A program made the translations under genes and the position numbers. A stretch of DNA of 64,000 nt, from the NCBI RefSeq assembly GCF_020882245.1, contig NC_083598.1, positions 72,359,714-72,423,713 on the forward strand. The letters are read 5' to 3'. The stretch is from Rhopalosiphum padi (taxonomy: Eukaryota > Arthropoda > Insecta > Hemiptera > Aphididae). Below, in pieces: positions 12,219 through 24,748 of the stretch. Each line of letters begins with the position of its first letter. Position 1 is the first letter of the stretch. The notes beneath the pieces were generated by a model, which was not told the origin of the DNA, searched no databases, and was given only the letters and a program-made list of their open reading frames with translations.

Positions 12219-13737
12219 GTAAGTCACGATATTATCTATTATTAATCGCTCAATGGTATACAGGGCGATTGGTTTATTGAAATTCAACTTTCATTACTTC
12301 AAAAAGTATGAATGTTTTTTTTATTTGAAAAAATGATAGTTTTTTTTTTTTACAATTTTTAACGCTTCTCTTTTTGAATGACATCATGCATCACGCATTT
12401 CATTGCATGTTCCAACACATTAGATTTTTCTAGGAATTTCAATGTATAAAAATCAAATTCCCAACGACTATAATGAGTATAGTTTATCAGTTACATTTTA
12501 AAACTTATAACTTTTAACTTATAAGTGTTTAATGTTTAGATAAGCGGAATGTAGTAACGCAGGAGTTTCCCTTTCAACTAAACTTTAAATAAGCACTTAT
12601 AAGTTGTAACTATAATCAAGAACTTCTTTGAAATTCCATTTAATACATTGAAGTTCTCTGAGAGATATTTTGCTTGGGAATATAAAATTAAAATGTACGC
12701 AGTCATTTAAAAACGTAGAAAACTTAAAAATAATAATAACAATAAAAAATAGTTAATCATATATATATATTTTTTTTAATGTTGTTTAATAATGTTTTAA
12801 AATTATTTTGAAATAATGAATGCTTGAATACTTAACTAGAAAAAAAATAACTTGTTATTGGATGATTTTTATCCGACTACTAAGTTAAACCATTATAGCG
12901 TTAGTGTTATGAACATGTTTTAGTTTTCCAATACAAATCAATAGTATGTTTAATATTATTTATATAGTTATTAAATAATAATATTTATATGATCAGATAA
13001 TTTCATATATGTCACAATGGTGTACCTAATTAATATATTAAGTCATATCTAAAATACTAAAATATTACTTATAATCGCATGTCCGAACGTGTACTTTTAC
13101 GTGGAAAAAATGTATCAGTTAGTTTGAATATTGGACTTGTATAAGTTCTAAGTAAACCGTTGACTTAATTTGTAATAATCATAAATATCACGTGCTAACA
13201 TATTATGAAATAAGGTAAATATATATATATATATATTGTATAATATGTAAATATTTCTTAAAATAATAATATTATAATAGTAGCTAAATATTTTTTAATA
13301 TTTAACAATGAACTGAATTTACTATGATAGTGTATAATGCACTTATTTGGTTATAGATATATTTAGTTATGTAATTATATAAAACTTAACATTAAAATAT
13401 TTTTATTAAAATTATATATTTAAATTAACGGTTTATAATATATTTAATGCAAATAAATTCAGCACTTTCTAAAATATATATAATCAAATAAAATGATGTC
13501 ATTTATTCATCTTATACGTATAATAAGTATTGAGTATGTTTTTACGAGATTCAAAGTTTTAATATAAACGATAATTTAATAATTTAATTCAATATTCTAT
13601 AAAAGTCAAACAATTAATATTTTATTATTATTGTTACAATGTGATTTTTTTTTTTTAAATTATTTATAAATTAAAGCAATATTATTATAAATATATTATT
13701 TTATATATTAATTAATATTTGCACAACCAAATATGCT
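12219..13737. other. AT-rich stretch, possibly intronic
   Basis: Begins at the GTAAGTC donor. Only microsatellites were seen. Confidence 0.45.
13219..13236. repeat. AT microsatellite
   Basis: About nine AT units. Confidence 0.9.
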
Positions 13738-13740
13738 TTA

Positions 13741-14013
13741 GGTCGGGGCTATATATACAACGTTTTCTGTTGTATATTCCGCGGAGTTTTTCGTTATGAG
13801 TATAGTTCCTCCTAATTTAAACCAATATAAATTAGGAGTTGGCATTTTTATTTTGTTGACGTTTGTCTGCTAAAACACAAGTTCACCTGCGTTTTTCAAC
13901 GTGAATGAAAACGATGCGTAATCATATTCGTTGTGTATAGCTAATAATACAATGAATTAGAATTCGATAAAAAAACTCCTTGGAACACGCGGAGTAAGTG
14001 TATAGCCCCGACC
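13741..14013. mobile_element. 273-bp MITE, PIF/Harbinger type
   Basis: A short non-coding element bounded by 13-bp perfect terminal inverted repeats: GGTCGGGGCTATA at 13741-13753 and its reverse complement TATAGCCCCGACC at 14001-14013. The direct repeat TTA flanks it at 13738-13740 and 14014-14016. A 3-bp TTA/TWA target duplication with GG...CC ends is characteristic of PIF/Harbinger elements. A second, looser inverted similarity lies inside the ends (CCGCGGAG near 13782, CGCGGAGTAAG near 13989). There is no coding capacity, so mobilisation would need a transposase from elsewhere. Confidence 0.85.
13809..13838. repeat. Perfect 11-bp hairpin inside the MITE
   Basis: CTCCTAATTTA (13809-13819) and its exact reverse complement TAAATTAGGAG (13828-13838) are separated by 8 bases. 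It sits in the left-central part of the MITE and could form a cruciform or an RNA hairpin. Confidence 0.75.
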
Positions 14014-14364
14014 TTAAAGTCTTCTTCTTAATTTTCATAATATTTTTACAAAATCTATTAATACCTAAATTGAAGACAATTTAAACAAAATAAACCAATG
14101 GAACTTGAGCACTGTTTTCTTGTTGACGAGTTAATTAAATATCGATTTATATTTTGCGAAATCGTTTTGTTTTTGTTATTGTATTTTATAGTTAGTATTT
14201 TCTTTGAACATTAATTTTACCCACTTAAACATCTTATAAAATTGCTACACTGAATACGAATTTTAAGTAGATACAATACAATTAATAAAAAATAAAAATA
14301 AAAATAAAACGCCTTTTAAATTTCCTAATCTTGTATAGATAATGAATGTTTTTATACTCTTGCA

Positions 14365-14392
14365 AATAGTTCTATCTTAATAGTTCTATCTT
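14365..14392. repeat. 14-bp tandem duplication
   Basis: AATAGTTCTATCTT occurs twice in perfect tandem. Confidence 0.9.
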
Positions 14393-15146
14393 ACATACAA
14401 GGAAGCGTACTCAATACAAACGTTTCAAAATAAAATAATTTATTTTTAATTACACAATATAGGTAGGTATACTATAATATTTATTATGATGTACAAAACA
14501 TCATTATTTCAAGTAATAAGTAGTTATTACCTACATATTTTGATTGAATCATCACACTAAGACGAAAAATTGTATTCAAAAAGTTAATTTAAAGTTTAGA
14601 GTTTACGGCACGATATATTACTCATACAATTTTTATAAAACTCATCTGCTCTGTACATCATGCGCTAGATCCATATTCGAGGAATTTCTTATAAAATCTT
14701 TAGTGTTTGTATTTGTATCATTATAATAATATTTTGAGATCAATATTTCAGTATAAATACATAACATAAATATGGCAACAGAATATAGAACCAGGGGAAT
14801 TATATGCGTTTTTGTAGGTAAAAGATGTTAACCTTAAATTTGATTTGGATGTTTCGGGTCTAGAGTGGTTGTAAAAAATAAAATAAGATGAGACCACTTT
14901 TTTCTCTTTTAAACCGTTTGTTGCCACAGTGATCGATCAGACTAAAAAGGTTTTTGAAGTTTTCTGCGCGTCAGAGAAAAATTACCTAGTAAAGTACCGA
15001 TTACTTACAAAGTTCGTATATACATATATACTTTTTTTTGCGATATAGAAGCAGTTTAAACCGAAAGACATATAACTTTCAATTATTGTCAGAACTTTAT
15101 TATTCACGCTATTTTACAGATCCTCGAACATGACATATTATATTAG

Positions 15147-15165
15147 ATATATATATATATATATA
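15147..15165. repeat. AT microsatellite
   Basis: About nine AT units. Confidence 0.9.
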
Positions 15166-16586
15166 AAACGAGGCGTGTGTTCTTTATTCGTATAATATGA
15201 TATTTTTAAACTATATACCAACCAATCTATATAAAAGTTAAATTTGATATTTAAGATTAAATAATACACTTTAAACTCTTGCAAGTTACGTCAACTATTA
15301 CGAAGTTTTCGATTTGTTAAATCGATACAGTTAATCCTAGTAATATTAAAACACGATCTAAAAGAAAAACAAAACTAAAAAGTTAACGTGGAAATGAATT
15401 TGGATCGTCGTTTATCAATGGAAAAAAAAATAAGCGAAGTGCTTTAATCGGTGCCCGGTGGTTGATTATTAATTATCATGCAATCGTCCGGTCCGTGTGT
15501 TATGTGATATATTATATGCCTATAGACTATAATACACATACCTACTCATAAGATGGAAAAGTTTAGAAACAGTTTTCGGTGACGTATCGAGAAAAATCGT
15601 GTGCCGGAATGGCGCTTTCTCTAGAAAAATAACGACAACAAAATAACAACACATAATAATACACTGTAATAATATTATGTAGGATTACTATAGGATGCAT
15701 TACAAGAGCAAGACCCAACCTGTCGTGTGCACAACACACACACACACAGATATTATGAATTGCGGACACTTGAATTAATGTCGTTACTATATCGTTACGC
15801 ATCACTATATATTATATACCTATGTGTTTACATCTAACATCATACCATACACCGATATCGTTGCGTGCGTAAGACGTACAACTGGATAACATTTCGGCGA
15901 TGGAACAGAAACCCGACACAGTGTATATTATTATGATATTATGATCGTTATGTATACACTAATGTATGACTATACACATCCATTATATTATATTATGTAT
16001 GCAAGTACTTATGACGTGGTATACGCCTCCTACTGCCGCCCTTTTTAAATTATCTGTATGCAATAATTAGGTGCGCCGTTCGCGTAATAATGATTATGAC
16101 AGTATTATTATTATTAATAATAAAAACGACAACACAGAGCCTATACCACGACCCGCGATCCGCATACCGTAGTTGATCTTCGGCGCCACACACGGTTTCG
16201 GAACTGAGAGCATAATATAACTATATTATATTTACTATAATATTTGTTTATCGGGATCGTGTATACCATTTCGTCGATGTATTATATATTACCTGATATT
16301 ATAAATTATATGGACCGGATGCTCGTGAAAGCGATCTCCGTAATATTTCTTGATGGCGCCGGAGATCGCAATAATCAGAAAACGTCAGATGTGCGCACGT
16401 AACGATTTTGACAGCTGTCGTTGCTGCAGACGGCATTCTAATAATAATATGATAATATTATGAACTATTTGTATAAAACGCGAGTACGCAACGTGTCGGT
16501 CGCTAAAAACAAATCTGTGGTGGGCGGAATCGAATATATACCTAACAATAATAACAATATAATACCACGACATATTATATTATAGG

Positions 16587-16624
16587 TATTATTATTATTA
16601 TTATTATCGTCGTCGTTGTTGTTG
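16587..16624. repeat. Compound trinucleotide repeat
   Basis: A TAT/ATT run of about seven units passes directly into CGT and then TTG units, inside the 16-17 kb CpG-rich patch. Confidence 0.85.
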
Positions 16625-16875
16625 CATATTATGGTCTATTACCGCGCCGAGTTCCCCGCCGCACCGCAAGTGCTGTTCGGCTGCTTTCTCTCGAATTTTT
16701 CGACAAACACGAGCTGTCATAATAGGTAATATTGTCGCCATATTATTAGGTTTATTACAATATGCGTATAAATGCATAAAAATGTTATGTCGTCCGTCGG
16801 TGTATCGTCTTCTCCCGCAGGCATATTACCTACGTATATTATACATAGACAGCATACACATCAGTTCTGCGCGGC

Positions 16876-16898
16876 GACGACTGACGACTGACGACTGA
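16876..16898. repeat. GACGACT tandem repeat, three copies
   Basis: GACGACT repeated three times plus GA, immediately downstream of the initiator-like TCAGTT at 16861. It has the period expected of a slippage-derived repeat. Confidence 0.8.
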
Positions 16899-17030
16899 AA
16901 TCGTCGCGACAGCGAACCCGTCGCGCAATCGGCGTCTTTCGATAATACGTATCGAATAGTATTACTATATTATTATGTATGCGGTGCACAACAAACGGAC
17001 ACGCGGTACATATATACCTACAGATTTACA

Positions 17031-17129
17031 ATGCACGGCCAGGATACTGTGGTCTTAAAATGGCCCAGTAATCTGGACTCAAAAATAATAAACGATTACG
17101 ATTATTGTCTGGTAGAAAGGAAAATGTAA
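17031..17129 (+). CDS. Small open frame, 32 codons, unrecognised
   Basis: Begins MHGQDTVVLKWPSNLDSK and ends with ERKM and TAA. Its balanced composition and position about 170 bases after an initiator-like site make it a candidate short peptide, upstream ORF or start of a spliced gene. No signal peptide or known motif. A weak donor-like GGTAGA occurs near its end. Confidence 0.15.
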   Translation: MHGQDTVVLKWPSNLDSKIINDYDYCLVERKM

Positions 17130-17230
17130 ACTTTTTGAACTTATCGTAACACGAGTCATACTTCGTACTACTCGAAGTTCGTTCGAGTCGTCGTTGTCGT
17201 AATATCGCACGTGTTTGATCATAATGCGCA

Positions 17231-20200
17231 GCAGCCGAAGCCTGCTGGGCCGAACACGTCTCTTTCGATTTCCGTTTTGTTTTATAATTTTATTGTGTCG
17301 TATACGAAAGAAACAATTTATTATTGTTATATTATTCCGACTCGTTACGTGTTTAATCAAGAAACGTGGCTTTTGTATTATACTTTCGGGAAATTCAACA
17401 ATTAAATATTTTGACCTAATTTTGCATACGATTGTTTGAACATACATTTCTGACTTTGTGTTTCGGTCGAAATTAATGACTACATATACTAGCAGCCATA
17501 CGCATCACATATATTAATTGTTGTGGCAAATTCCACATTCAAACGTAACTACTATAACTATAAACATATATTATTTAGCAGCCGAATTTAGGCATTTCCG
17601 TCGTTTAATTAAACATTTTATTGTTGTTTGATATCTTCCGATAATATCACGTTTTTGTGACCGTAGATTTGAATTCCGAGTTATTCGTCGTGTTGAGTAT
17701 TTAAAAAATTGGCTCATTAACATTTTGGCGCTATACTTTGAATCGCAAGACTTGAAACCCTTTCGTTTGTATAAATGCAGGTCGATCCAACGAGTTTCTG
17801 ACGCAGTGTATATAAAAGGACATACAATATTTTATGTACATCGTTTTAAATGTTCTGCTACAACTTTAAATATTTAGAGGAGACTGGAGAATACTATTTT
17901 AGTTCATCTGAGCTTTTAATAATTTATGCGCTTTAATCTCCAAGTACCCGTCAAACGAAAAAGCCTCTATGCAAACTTAAACGTAGCAAAGCATATTACA
18001 GAGAGAGAGAGAGTAATATTTGTCTACACTCCGCTGGATATTTTGCTCATTAAAATTATCTTATATCGATTTGTATTTGATATCAAAAACAATACACAAT
18101 AAAAGTTCAAACGTCGTTGTTATTTTTGCTATACATTTAAGCGAAAAAGTGATATTTTTATTTTGTTTAAGGTTTAAAAGTAGAATCGTCATTATTATTG
18201 AAAGAAAGATTAAGCTAAGACATTAAACTGTACCAACACCTTTATTAGTATAAACGATAATGGATATAAGTTAATACACACTATCACGCGTAATCCAGAA
18301 TAGGTGTCAGGTGTGCTGCTACAAGTTAATTTTGCAGGTGAAATACGATAAAGGACAAGTTTCCGCGTACAATATAGAATATATGAGAGCCCTTAATTGA
18401 TTTAATATTATGTTTTTTTTTGTGTCAACATTTTATTAGAGTAGGACGATTTTAATATATTAAATTGAATAGCTTGTCACCGACATTAGCTTGACGCAAC
18501 CTAATTTTCCGATACGTGGAATCTCGTCAATATTATACAACCATTTGTTTATGAATAATTTTAATTTGTATACACAGCAGCCCTTATATGATTATTTGAT
18601 TGAAACGCTGTAAAGAATATAACAAATATTCATCATTTTAAAACCAGAGCGTATTATTCAGTACAAATATTTTATATTTAAAATGTTTTTATATTTTGTA
18701 TATTGTTGGTATTTCTGTTTTGCCGTTGCCGATTAAATCCTCTTAAGTCTGCTATGCAATAATTGATTGATGCGCAATGTATTTTAATTAAATCGGCTTG
18801 GTGTCAGGTGGTATTTGCGCACTAATGTTATTGCCCCGAACACGTCGTGTATACTATTAGAGTTTGAAATTAATCTACTTTGGACGACTCCGAAATTCCT
18901 CGACGAGATTTAGGGGGGTTGGTGAAATGAGCGTGATTTAGGGGCAAGTTAGGTACTCAGAAACTCGAAACACGTTTTCGCGTTCGCAATAGTATGTGGC
19001 GCCGTATACCTATATAGCTATACTTTAATATTTATATGATTTTATTACTGTTCAATATCATCTGTAATAAAAATCTAATTTCGTTAATATTAATATTATA
19101 TTATAACATACGACGGGCGTGCAGATGTTTATTGTATTACTATGGCGGAAGTGTATCTTTGCGATTCTCCGGGAAACGCGTAAAACGATAGGTTCACTTA
19201 ATAATATGTAATTATCGTAACGATTTCATTTCAAATTTCTCGTGCCGATCTATCATCGCTTGTCAATAATATTACGATCGTGTAACGAAGCGAGCTAAAC
19301 TATTGAATAACAATCTAATATCATTTTATGATAATTTATAATGTATTGCTTATACCCACTGACATGATACTATTATTATGAATATTCTGCACATGTGTCG
19401 ACTGGCACAGTCTTTTATAAATTTATAATGATATTGAACACATTTATTAAACTGGCGGGTTACCCACGATTTTCGCACTAGGCCTTGAAGCGTTTTCATC
19501 AAAATATATACCATTAAGGTTCCTGTAAGATAATGTCATTATAATACGCTCATCAGTCACCACTTGCGTTTGATGCCAATGCATGTGTCTATCGTAGTAC
19601 CTACATATTTATAATCATTATTCGAGATGGTTATAAATTCTAAAGCATTAATAAATTATATAAAATCGAGATTAATTATATTTTCTGATAAACTACAGTT
19701 GCAGTGTCAATGGATTTAATATAATTGTTGTATTTTTTTTTTTTTTTGGTTTGATATAGGCTACAGGCAAATTAATTTTATATTTTATAATTGTTGTATA
19801 ATAAAGAAAAACTGCACTGGAAAAAAATATATATTATATCAGTGTGGTGATTTTTTTTTTTTTTGCATGATCAATCGTAATAAATGACAATATAATTCAT
19901 TATGAGATAACTTGTCATAGTTAATGACATCGAGAAAGATACAAAATAAATGATGTATTTTGATACATTTATCTAAACGACGGTGACTGTCAGGATTACC
20001 CATGTTATTTTTAATTCGATGTAGTTTACCACGCAGTAGTTTTTTCCACGCGTAGAAAGATATATGCACTAATTAATTTATCATCAAAAGTCTATAGTTT
20101 CTGTACGTTTGGGTACAAATGTATAATCTACATTAAAACCAGCTAACACAATAATGAATCTTTTATGTTTTGTTCTCGCCTGGAGCCCTGCCCCGCAACA

Positions 20201-20689
20201 ACGCATGTTTCTACTTTTGCTACTTCTCTACTACTTTGAGACGCGAATCGAAAATCGAGAACCTCCAGGGATCTTTACACATATAAATATAAAAATATTA
20301 TGTTAAATTAGAGTGACCACAATATTAAAACGGAATCTTCACTTTTTCAGAAAATCGTTAAACTATTTTATTCCAAGATTTTTTTAGTGGGAATGATTAC
20401 GGGTAAAGGAATATTAAAATTATCTAACCCACACCCGTCCATAAAAGTAGTGAGACTTTTTTTTATTTCTTTTTACATTTTTCACAAATTAAAATTTTAA
20501 ACGTTTAAAATTAGATGAGTGTACTTTCAATTCCGATTATCGGATTATGAAATGACATTTTCAAATATTATTGAAAAAAAAAAAAAAAGATTTTCTGCTA
20601 AAAGTAAGTCACGAGTGTGATTATTTTTAAGTCAGAGCATAAGTCTCTCTTTTAATCATTCAACTGTAGCCACCCTATTGTTATGTCAT
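17231..20689. other. Noncoding stretch
   Basis: Mixed AT-rich DNA with an AG microsatellite at 18000. Overlapping frames on both strands near 17.2-17.4 kb are tail-end composition effects of the CpG-rich patch. No gene was recognised. Confidence 0.5.
18000..18013. repeat. AG microsatellite
   Basis: Seven AG units. GAGAG is also the core bound by GAGA factor in insects, but a single short run is weak evidence for that. Confidence 0.9.
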
Positions 20690-21078
20690 TCAACCCATTT
20701 ATGGACATATGTTTCAATGTCCGATTGGTGATTACGGTGTACGGTAATGTTAAATATACTCTACTATTTACATCATACACGCGTAATAATACCACATTAT
20801 ATCATAGGTATCTCGTGCCTAGGTCGTTTCGGCTACGGACAGCGATAATAATAGGCAATGCCGTAATGGTAAAATTGTCTTCGTCAATGCGCAACGATGA
20901 CGCGTCTCACGCGGTAATGTGGTATACCTGTAATACATGTATAATGTGACAACGCGCGACTTATGGTTTATGATGTCGCAGTAAAGCTACGAAGTGTGCA
21001 CGGACTTAGATAATGCATTATTATCACTGTTCGTAGGTACCTAGTCTTAGTCGAATTACAAAACGCGCGCGCATTCCG

Positions 21079-21099
21079 AATAATAATAATAATAATAAT
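21079..21099. repeat. AAT microsatellite
   Basis: Seven AAT units within the 21 kb CpG-rich patch. Confidence 0.9.
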
Positions 21100-21542
21100 G
21101 AAAAAAGCCATCGATTCTTATTCGGCCACGCGTGAGCGGCCACGTACGGTGCGACAATGTAATGTATTATAATATTGTTGCCATATAATACGCTAAACGT
21201 ATTGTACAACGTTCAACGATTACTGTATATTATGGGTACACTTGAAGCGTTTTCTGTCTGCAGGCTCATGTGGGTTTTCCGGTTGCTCGCTCGAGGTCAT
21301 CGCGATGGCGTTATCGGAAATGGCACAAAAACATCGGAATAGCGCTCTGGGATCGGAGGGAAAAAATAATGAAAAAAAAAAAAAAAAACTATAATATAAT
21401 AATGGGAAACCCGAGTTTGTCACGTCTCGACGATTTCCTCTCGCCCGGTTCGGCCGTGAATAACCTATACCTATGCGACTGCACACATACGTATGTGCCG
21501 TGCACGCGCCACAAATGACTTTTTTTTATTTTTTTCCATATT

Positions 21543-21546
<4 letters not shown>

Positions 21547-21592
<46 letters not shown>
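21547..21592. repeat. Long AC microsatellite
   Basis: About 23 perfect AC units, the longest dinucleotide array in the window. Confidence 0.97.
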
Positions 21593-21597
<5 letters not shown>

Positions 21598-21620
21598 GAA
21601 CGGCATAAAATTATAGCGCA

Positions 21621-21640
21621 ACACACACACACACACACAC
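21621..21640. repeat. AC microsatellite, second block
   Basis: Ten AC units running into ATATATA, 28 bases after the long AC array. Confidence 0.95.
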
Positions 21641-22200
21641 ATATATACGTATATTATACAGCATAGGTACCTATATCGTCCCGCCGAGCGCCGTCTCCTC
21701 CCACACGCTGCTCCCGCCGAAAACCCAATTTCATTCGCACCGGGCCGCGCTCACACAATACAATATATTATGTATTATACTTATCGCAGTGCCGCGTAAT
21801 GCACATCACTCGCAACCCATACCGATAGTTCGCGGACCATAACATTGTTATTGTCGTCGTATAGGTCGCGTAAAGCGCGCGCGCGTCCTTGTCACTCTCT
21901 CGATGACGTGACGCCCGTAGAGCTGCTCGTTATTATCGCTATCTCCCCGCCCGCGATAGCTCTGCGCCGCCGCTCGCATTGTGCGCGGCCCACGTTAGCC
22001 GTTTCGTTTGCACCTATACTGTAATTGATTGTGTAATATCGTATGATATGCTAATAACGTGATTATAATATTATTGTACAGTATTACTACAGTGCACGTT
22101 TTAGGTGCGACGAGTACCTATATAGTCTTTCAGCAGTCTTTACTTCGACGTACTCGTTTTATTCGGTCGTCATCGACTCGTGTCATAATATAATATTTCG

Positions 22201-24593
22201 GATAGCGCAGTTATGAAATGTTTGCGCAGCAGTTGTAAATTCTGCTATAGATAGTATACGATATGATGACTATAAGTTATTTCTTATGAAAATAGGCGAT
22301 GGGTACCTATTTACTCATTATTCGTTCGTTACGATGAGCTCTAAAAACGTTTCAAACACCCTGTATGTTATTGTGTATAATAAGCAGAACATGATCTGTT
22401 AAGAATTATTATTTTAAAACCGATGATCAATTATCACCGTTTTTAAAATGTTTGTCAATAATAATACATCAATAACGTCCATCCGGTGCGAGAATTATAA
22501 AGTTCGACGAATACACCAAAACTGAATTTCTGCAGTTTAAGTCCGAAAATGTATTGTTTATCCGCCTTTTTAAAGAGGACAACTTTTCCAAACTCTTTCT
22601 AACCCGTTTATCACATTATTTTATCGAAACTATACTTTTATACCGCTTGAAACTATATATGGTGCGAGCATTAGACTAAGAGTTCGAAGAAAAATTGACC
22701 GTTTACAACCATAAATACCTATCATTTTCCCTGTCCGAGTAAATTATTACTATTGATATATTTTCTTTTCCCAAATTGACCAAAAACTATAATATTTTAT
22801 ATAACAGTTCACTGTGGACTGCGTGCGTTGCAATGTTCAGTCCTGCTGTGAAATTGTCTGTATTAAAGGTCGTTAAAAAAATAGGTCAGTTTTTTACGTC
22901 TCTTTTGGCTGTTGCACAAAAAAAAAATATTCAGCGACATGTTTTCGTTTTAATTATTTTAATATAATCAATTAGTCGTTCAGTTTTTTCCTCAAAAAAA
23001 AAAAAAAAGTGATTAATGTTTATAAGTACATTTTTATACTCGATATATGTATAATTTATTTTTGAAAAATGTTTGTTGAAAGCGAATGGATTTAATGACG
23101 TTAGTCTTACGTAATATACCAGCATACGTTAAAATACAGTACTTTTAGCAATATTTTGCTTTCACTAAATTTTTTAGTTTTAACCCGTTCAATGAGTATC
23201 TAAATATTAATTAATACATTTATTTGTTTTGTTTTATATTTTTGTTTATTCATAAGAATTAAAGCCGAGCGGTTTTTTATTACAAAATTTTTAGTAATTA
23301 GTATACAGATAAAGCCTAATTATTATTTCTACAAAAAATAAACTGTGCATTAGATTGTTTTTTTTTATAACTTAATAATCGGATTTACTTAAAATTAACA
23401 CGGGAAACCAACGTAAAAGTTAGTATATATTATTTTGTCTCTTTTTAATTATTTTTTATTGAACTGCCACACAGATACCCCAGTTGTTTCGTTTATATAA
23501 AAAATATCAATTCGATAACCATTAATTTAATATGCTTAACTTATAGGACCACATTATTTTGAAAACTTTTACCGTTTAACGGTCGTCTAAATGAAAACAA
23601 TATATTATATACACACAGGTGTGTGTACTCAAATAATATGTAGGTACACACCATTCTATTTTTAACAGTGCAATAATTAAATAAAGTGTAATAATATTAA
23701 AAAACATTTATCATATTATTACGAATTACGAAATACATTGTAAACATTAGTATGTTATTAAATTTAGATTAATTGCAGCTCAGAAATTATTATTATACAC
23801 GCACAAGTTGTAATTTTAATGATTGTGTTTTTAAATTATAAAAAAAAAACTTATAAATAAATCATATTTATAATATTATTGCCACTTAACAATCTTAAGA
23901 GGAAAAATAATTATTTAAAATGCGTTTTATAAATTTTTTAGTCATTAAAATTTTTATTTTTTGTTTGTTTTGATTAACTATAATAACATATTTTTATTAC
24001 TGATAAAATAAGTATACCTACCTATACATAATTTATTTTATTTTATTCAAATATTATAATACTATATCTAGGTTGTGTAAAACAATAACTACAAATTAGT
24101 TTTGTAACTTTAAATACTAATTAAATCACATTACCTATACTAAAACTTAAACCTAAATCTAATAATCCAGTTTTTCAACATTGATTTCAATATTACCGGT
24201 AGAACAGTTGTGGTATAGCACGATACGTAATGAATTAAATATAAATATATAATTTTACATACAATTTTATTGAATTGTATCAGATCTCAAAGTTTCGAAC
24301 CTAATTTAATTATAATAAATAATTTAAAATGGTTTCCATCAACTTGAAAACAAATATTATTCACCTTTATACATAATTTTGACTTAAATAAATAAATTAC
24401 TATTGTTTTGAACAATGTTACAAAAATTAAAACCCTCCTCGGGCTCATGTTTTAACTAAATTTCGTGACTTTTAATATCAATAATTAAAGAAAATGTTTT
24501 GTTCATCACAACTTGTCATATTAAAATTTTATTTTTGAAAAAAAAAATAATATTATCAGATATTTATTTAAAAAACAAATAAGATAAAAATAC
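22201..24593. other. AT-rich noncoding stretch
   Basis: One inverted transposon-end-like motif at 22356. Otherwise nothing was recognised. Confidence 0.5.
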
Positions 24594-24748
24594 GTAATAA
24601 GTTTAAACAGATCATTTTTGTCCTTTGGAGAGAGGACTTGAATAATATTATTTGAGCATAATTCAATATGCTCTTCTGATAACTTAACTATACGCTCATT
24701 GTTTGGATACTCGTGTTGAAAAAGTATATTTTGTGCAAAATGAATCAA
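24594..24748 (-). CDS. Possible minus-strand exon or gene fragment, unrecognised
   Basis: The minus strand reads LIHFAQNILFQHEYPNNERI followed by VKLSEEHIELCSNNIIQVLS and PKDKNDLFKLIT. The amino-acid mix is balanced, with many charged residues, unlike the Ile/Tyr/Asn-rich noise of other open frames here. A possible acceptor (TTATTTAAAG) precedes 24748 and a possible donor (TTAC|GTATTT) follows 24594. It could be an internal exon of an unknown gene or a decayed transposon fragment. The predicted helical segment EEHIELCSNNIIQVL is compatible with a folded protein, but no family is recognised. Confidence 0.3.

Larger units (their letters stand above)
14017..16019. other. AT-rich noncoding stretch
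   Basis: Contains the 14-bp tandem duplication and an AT repeat. No exon was recognised on either strand. Confidence 0.55.
16020..17230. promoter_or_regulatory. CpG-rich patch, candidate promoter
   Basis: A CpG-rich block with an initiator-like ATCAGTTCTG around 16861 and an AT-rich ATTATACAT about 25 bases upstream. Just downstream is a 7-bp tandem repeat (16876-16898). An ATG at 17031 opens a 32-codon frame (MHGQDTVVLKWPSNLDSK at the start) ending in TAA. Transcription from here is plausible but unproven. Confidence 0.3.
20690..22200. promoter_or_regulatory. CpG-rich patch with AC microsatellites
   Basis: GC- and CpG-rich sequence (for example GCGCGCGCG near 21876, CCGCCGCTCGC near 21966) flanking two AC repeats. 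No convincing protein exon was found on either strand. A regulatory region or leader exon is the best guess from composition alone. Confidence 0.3.
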
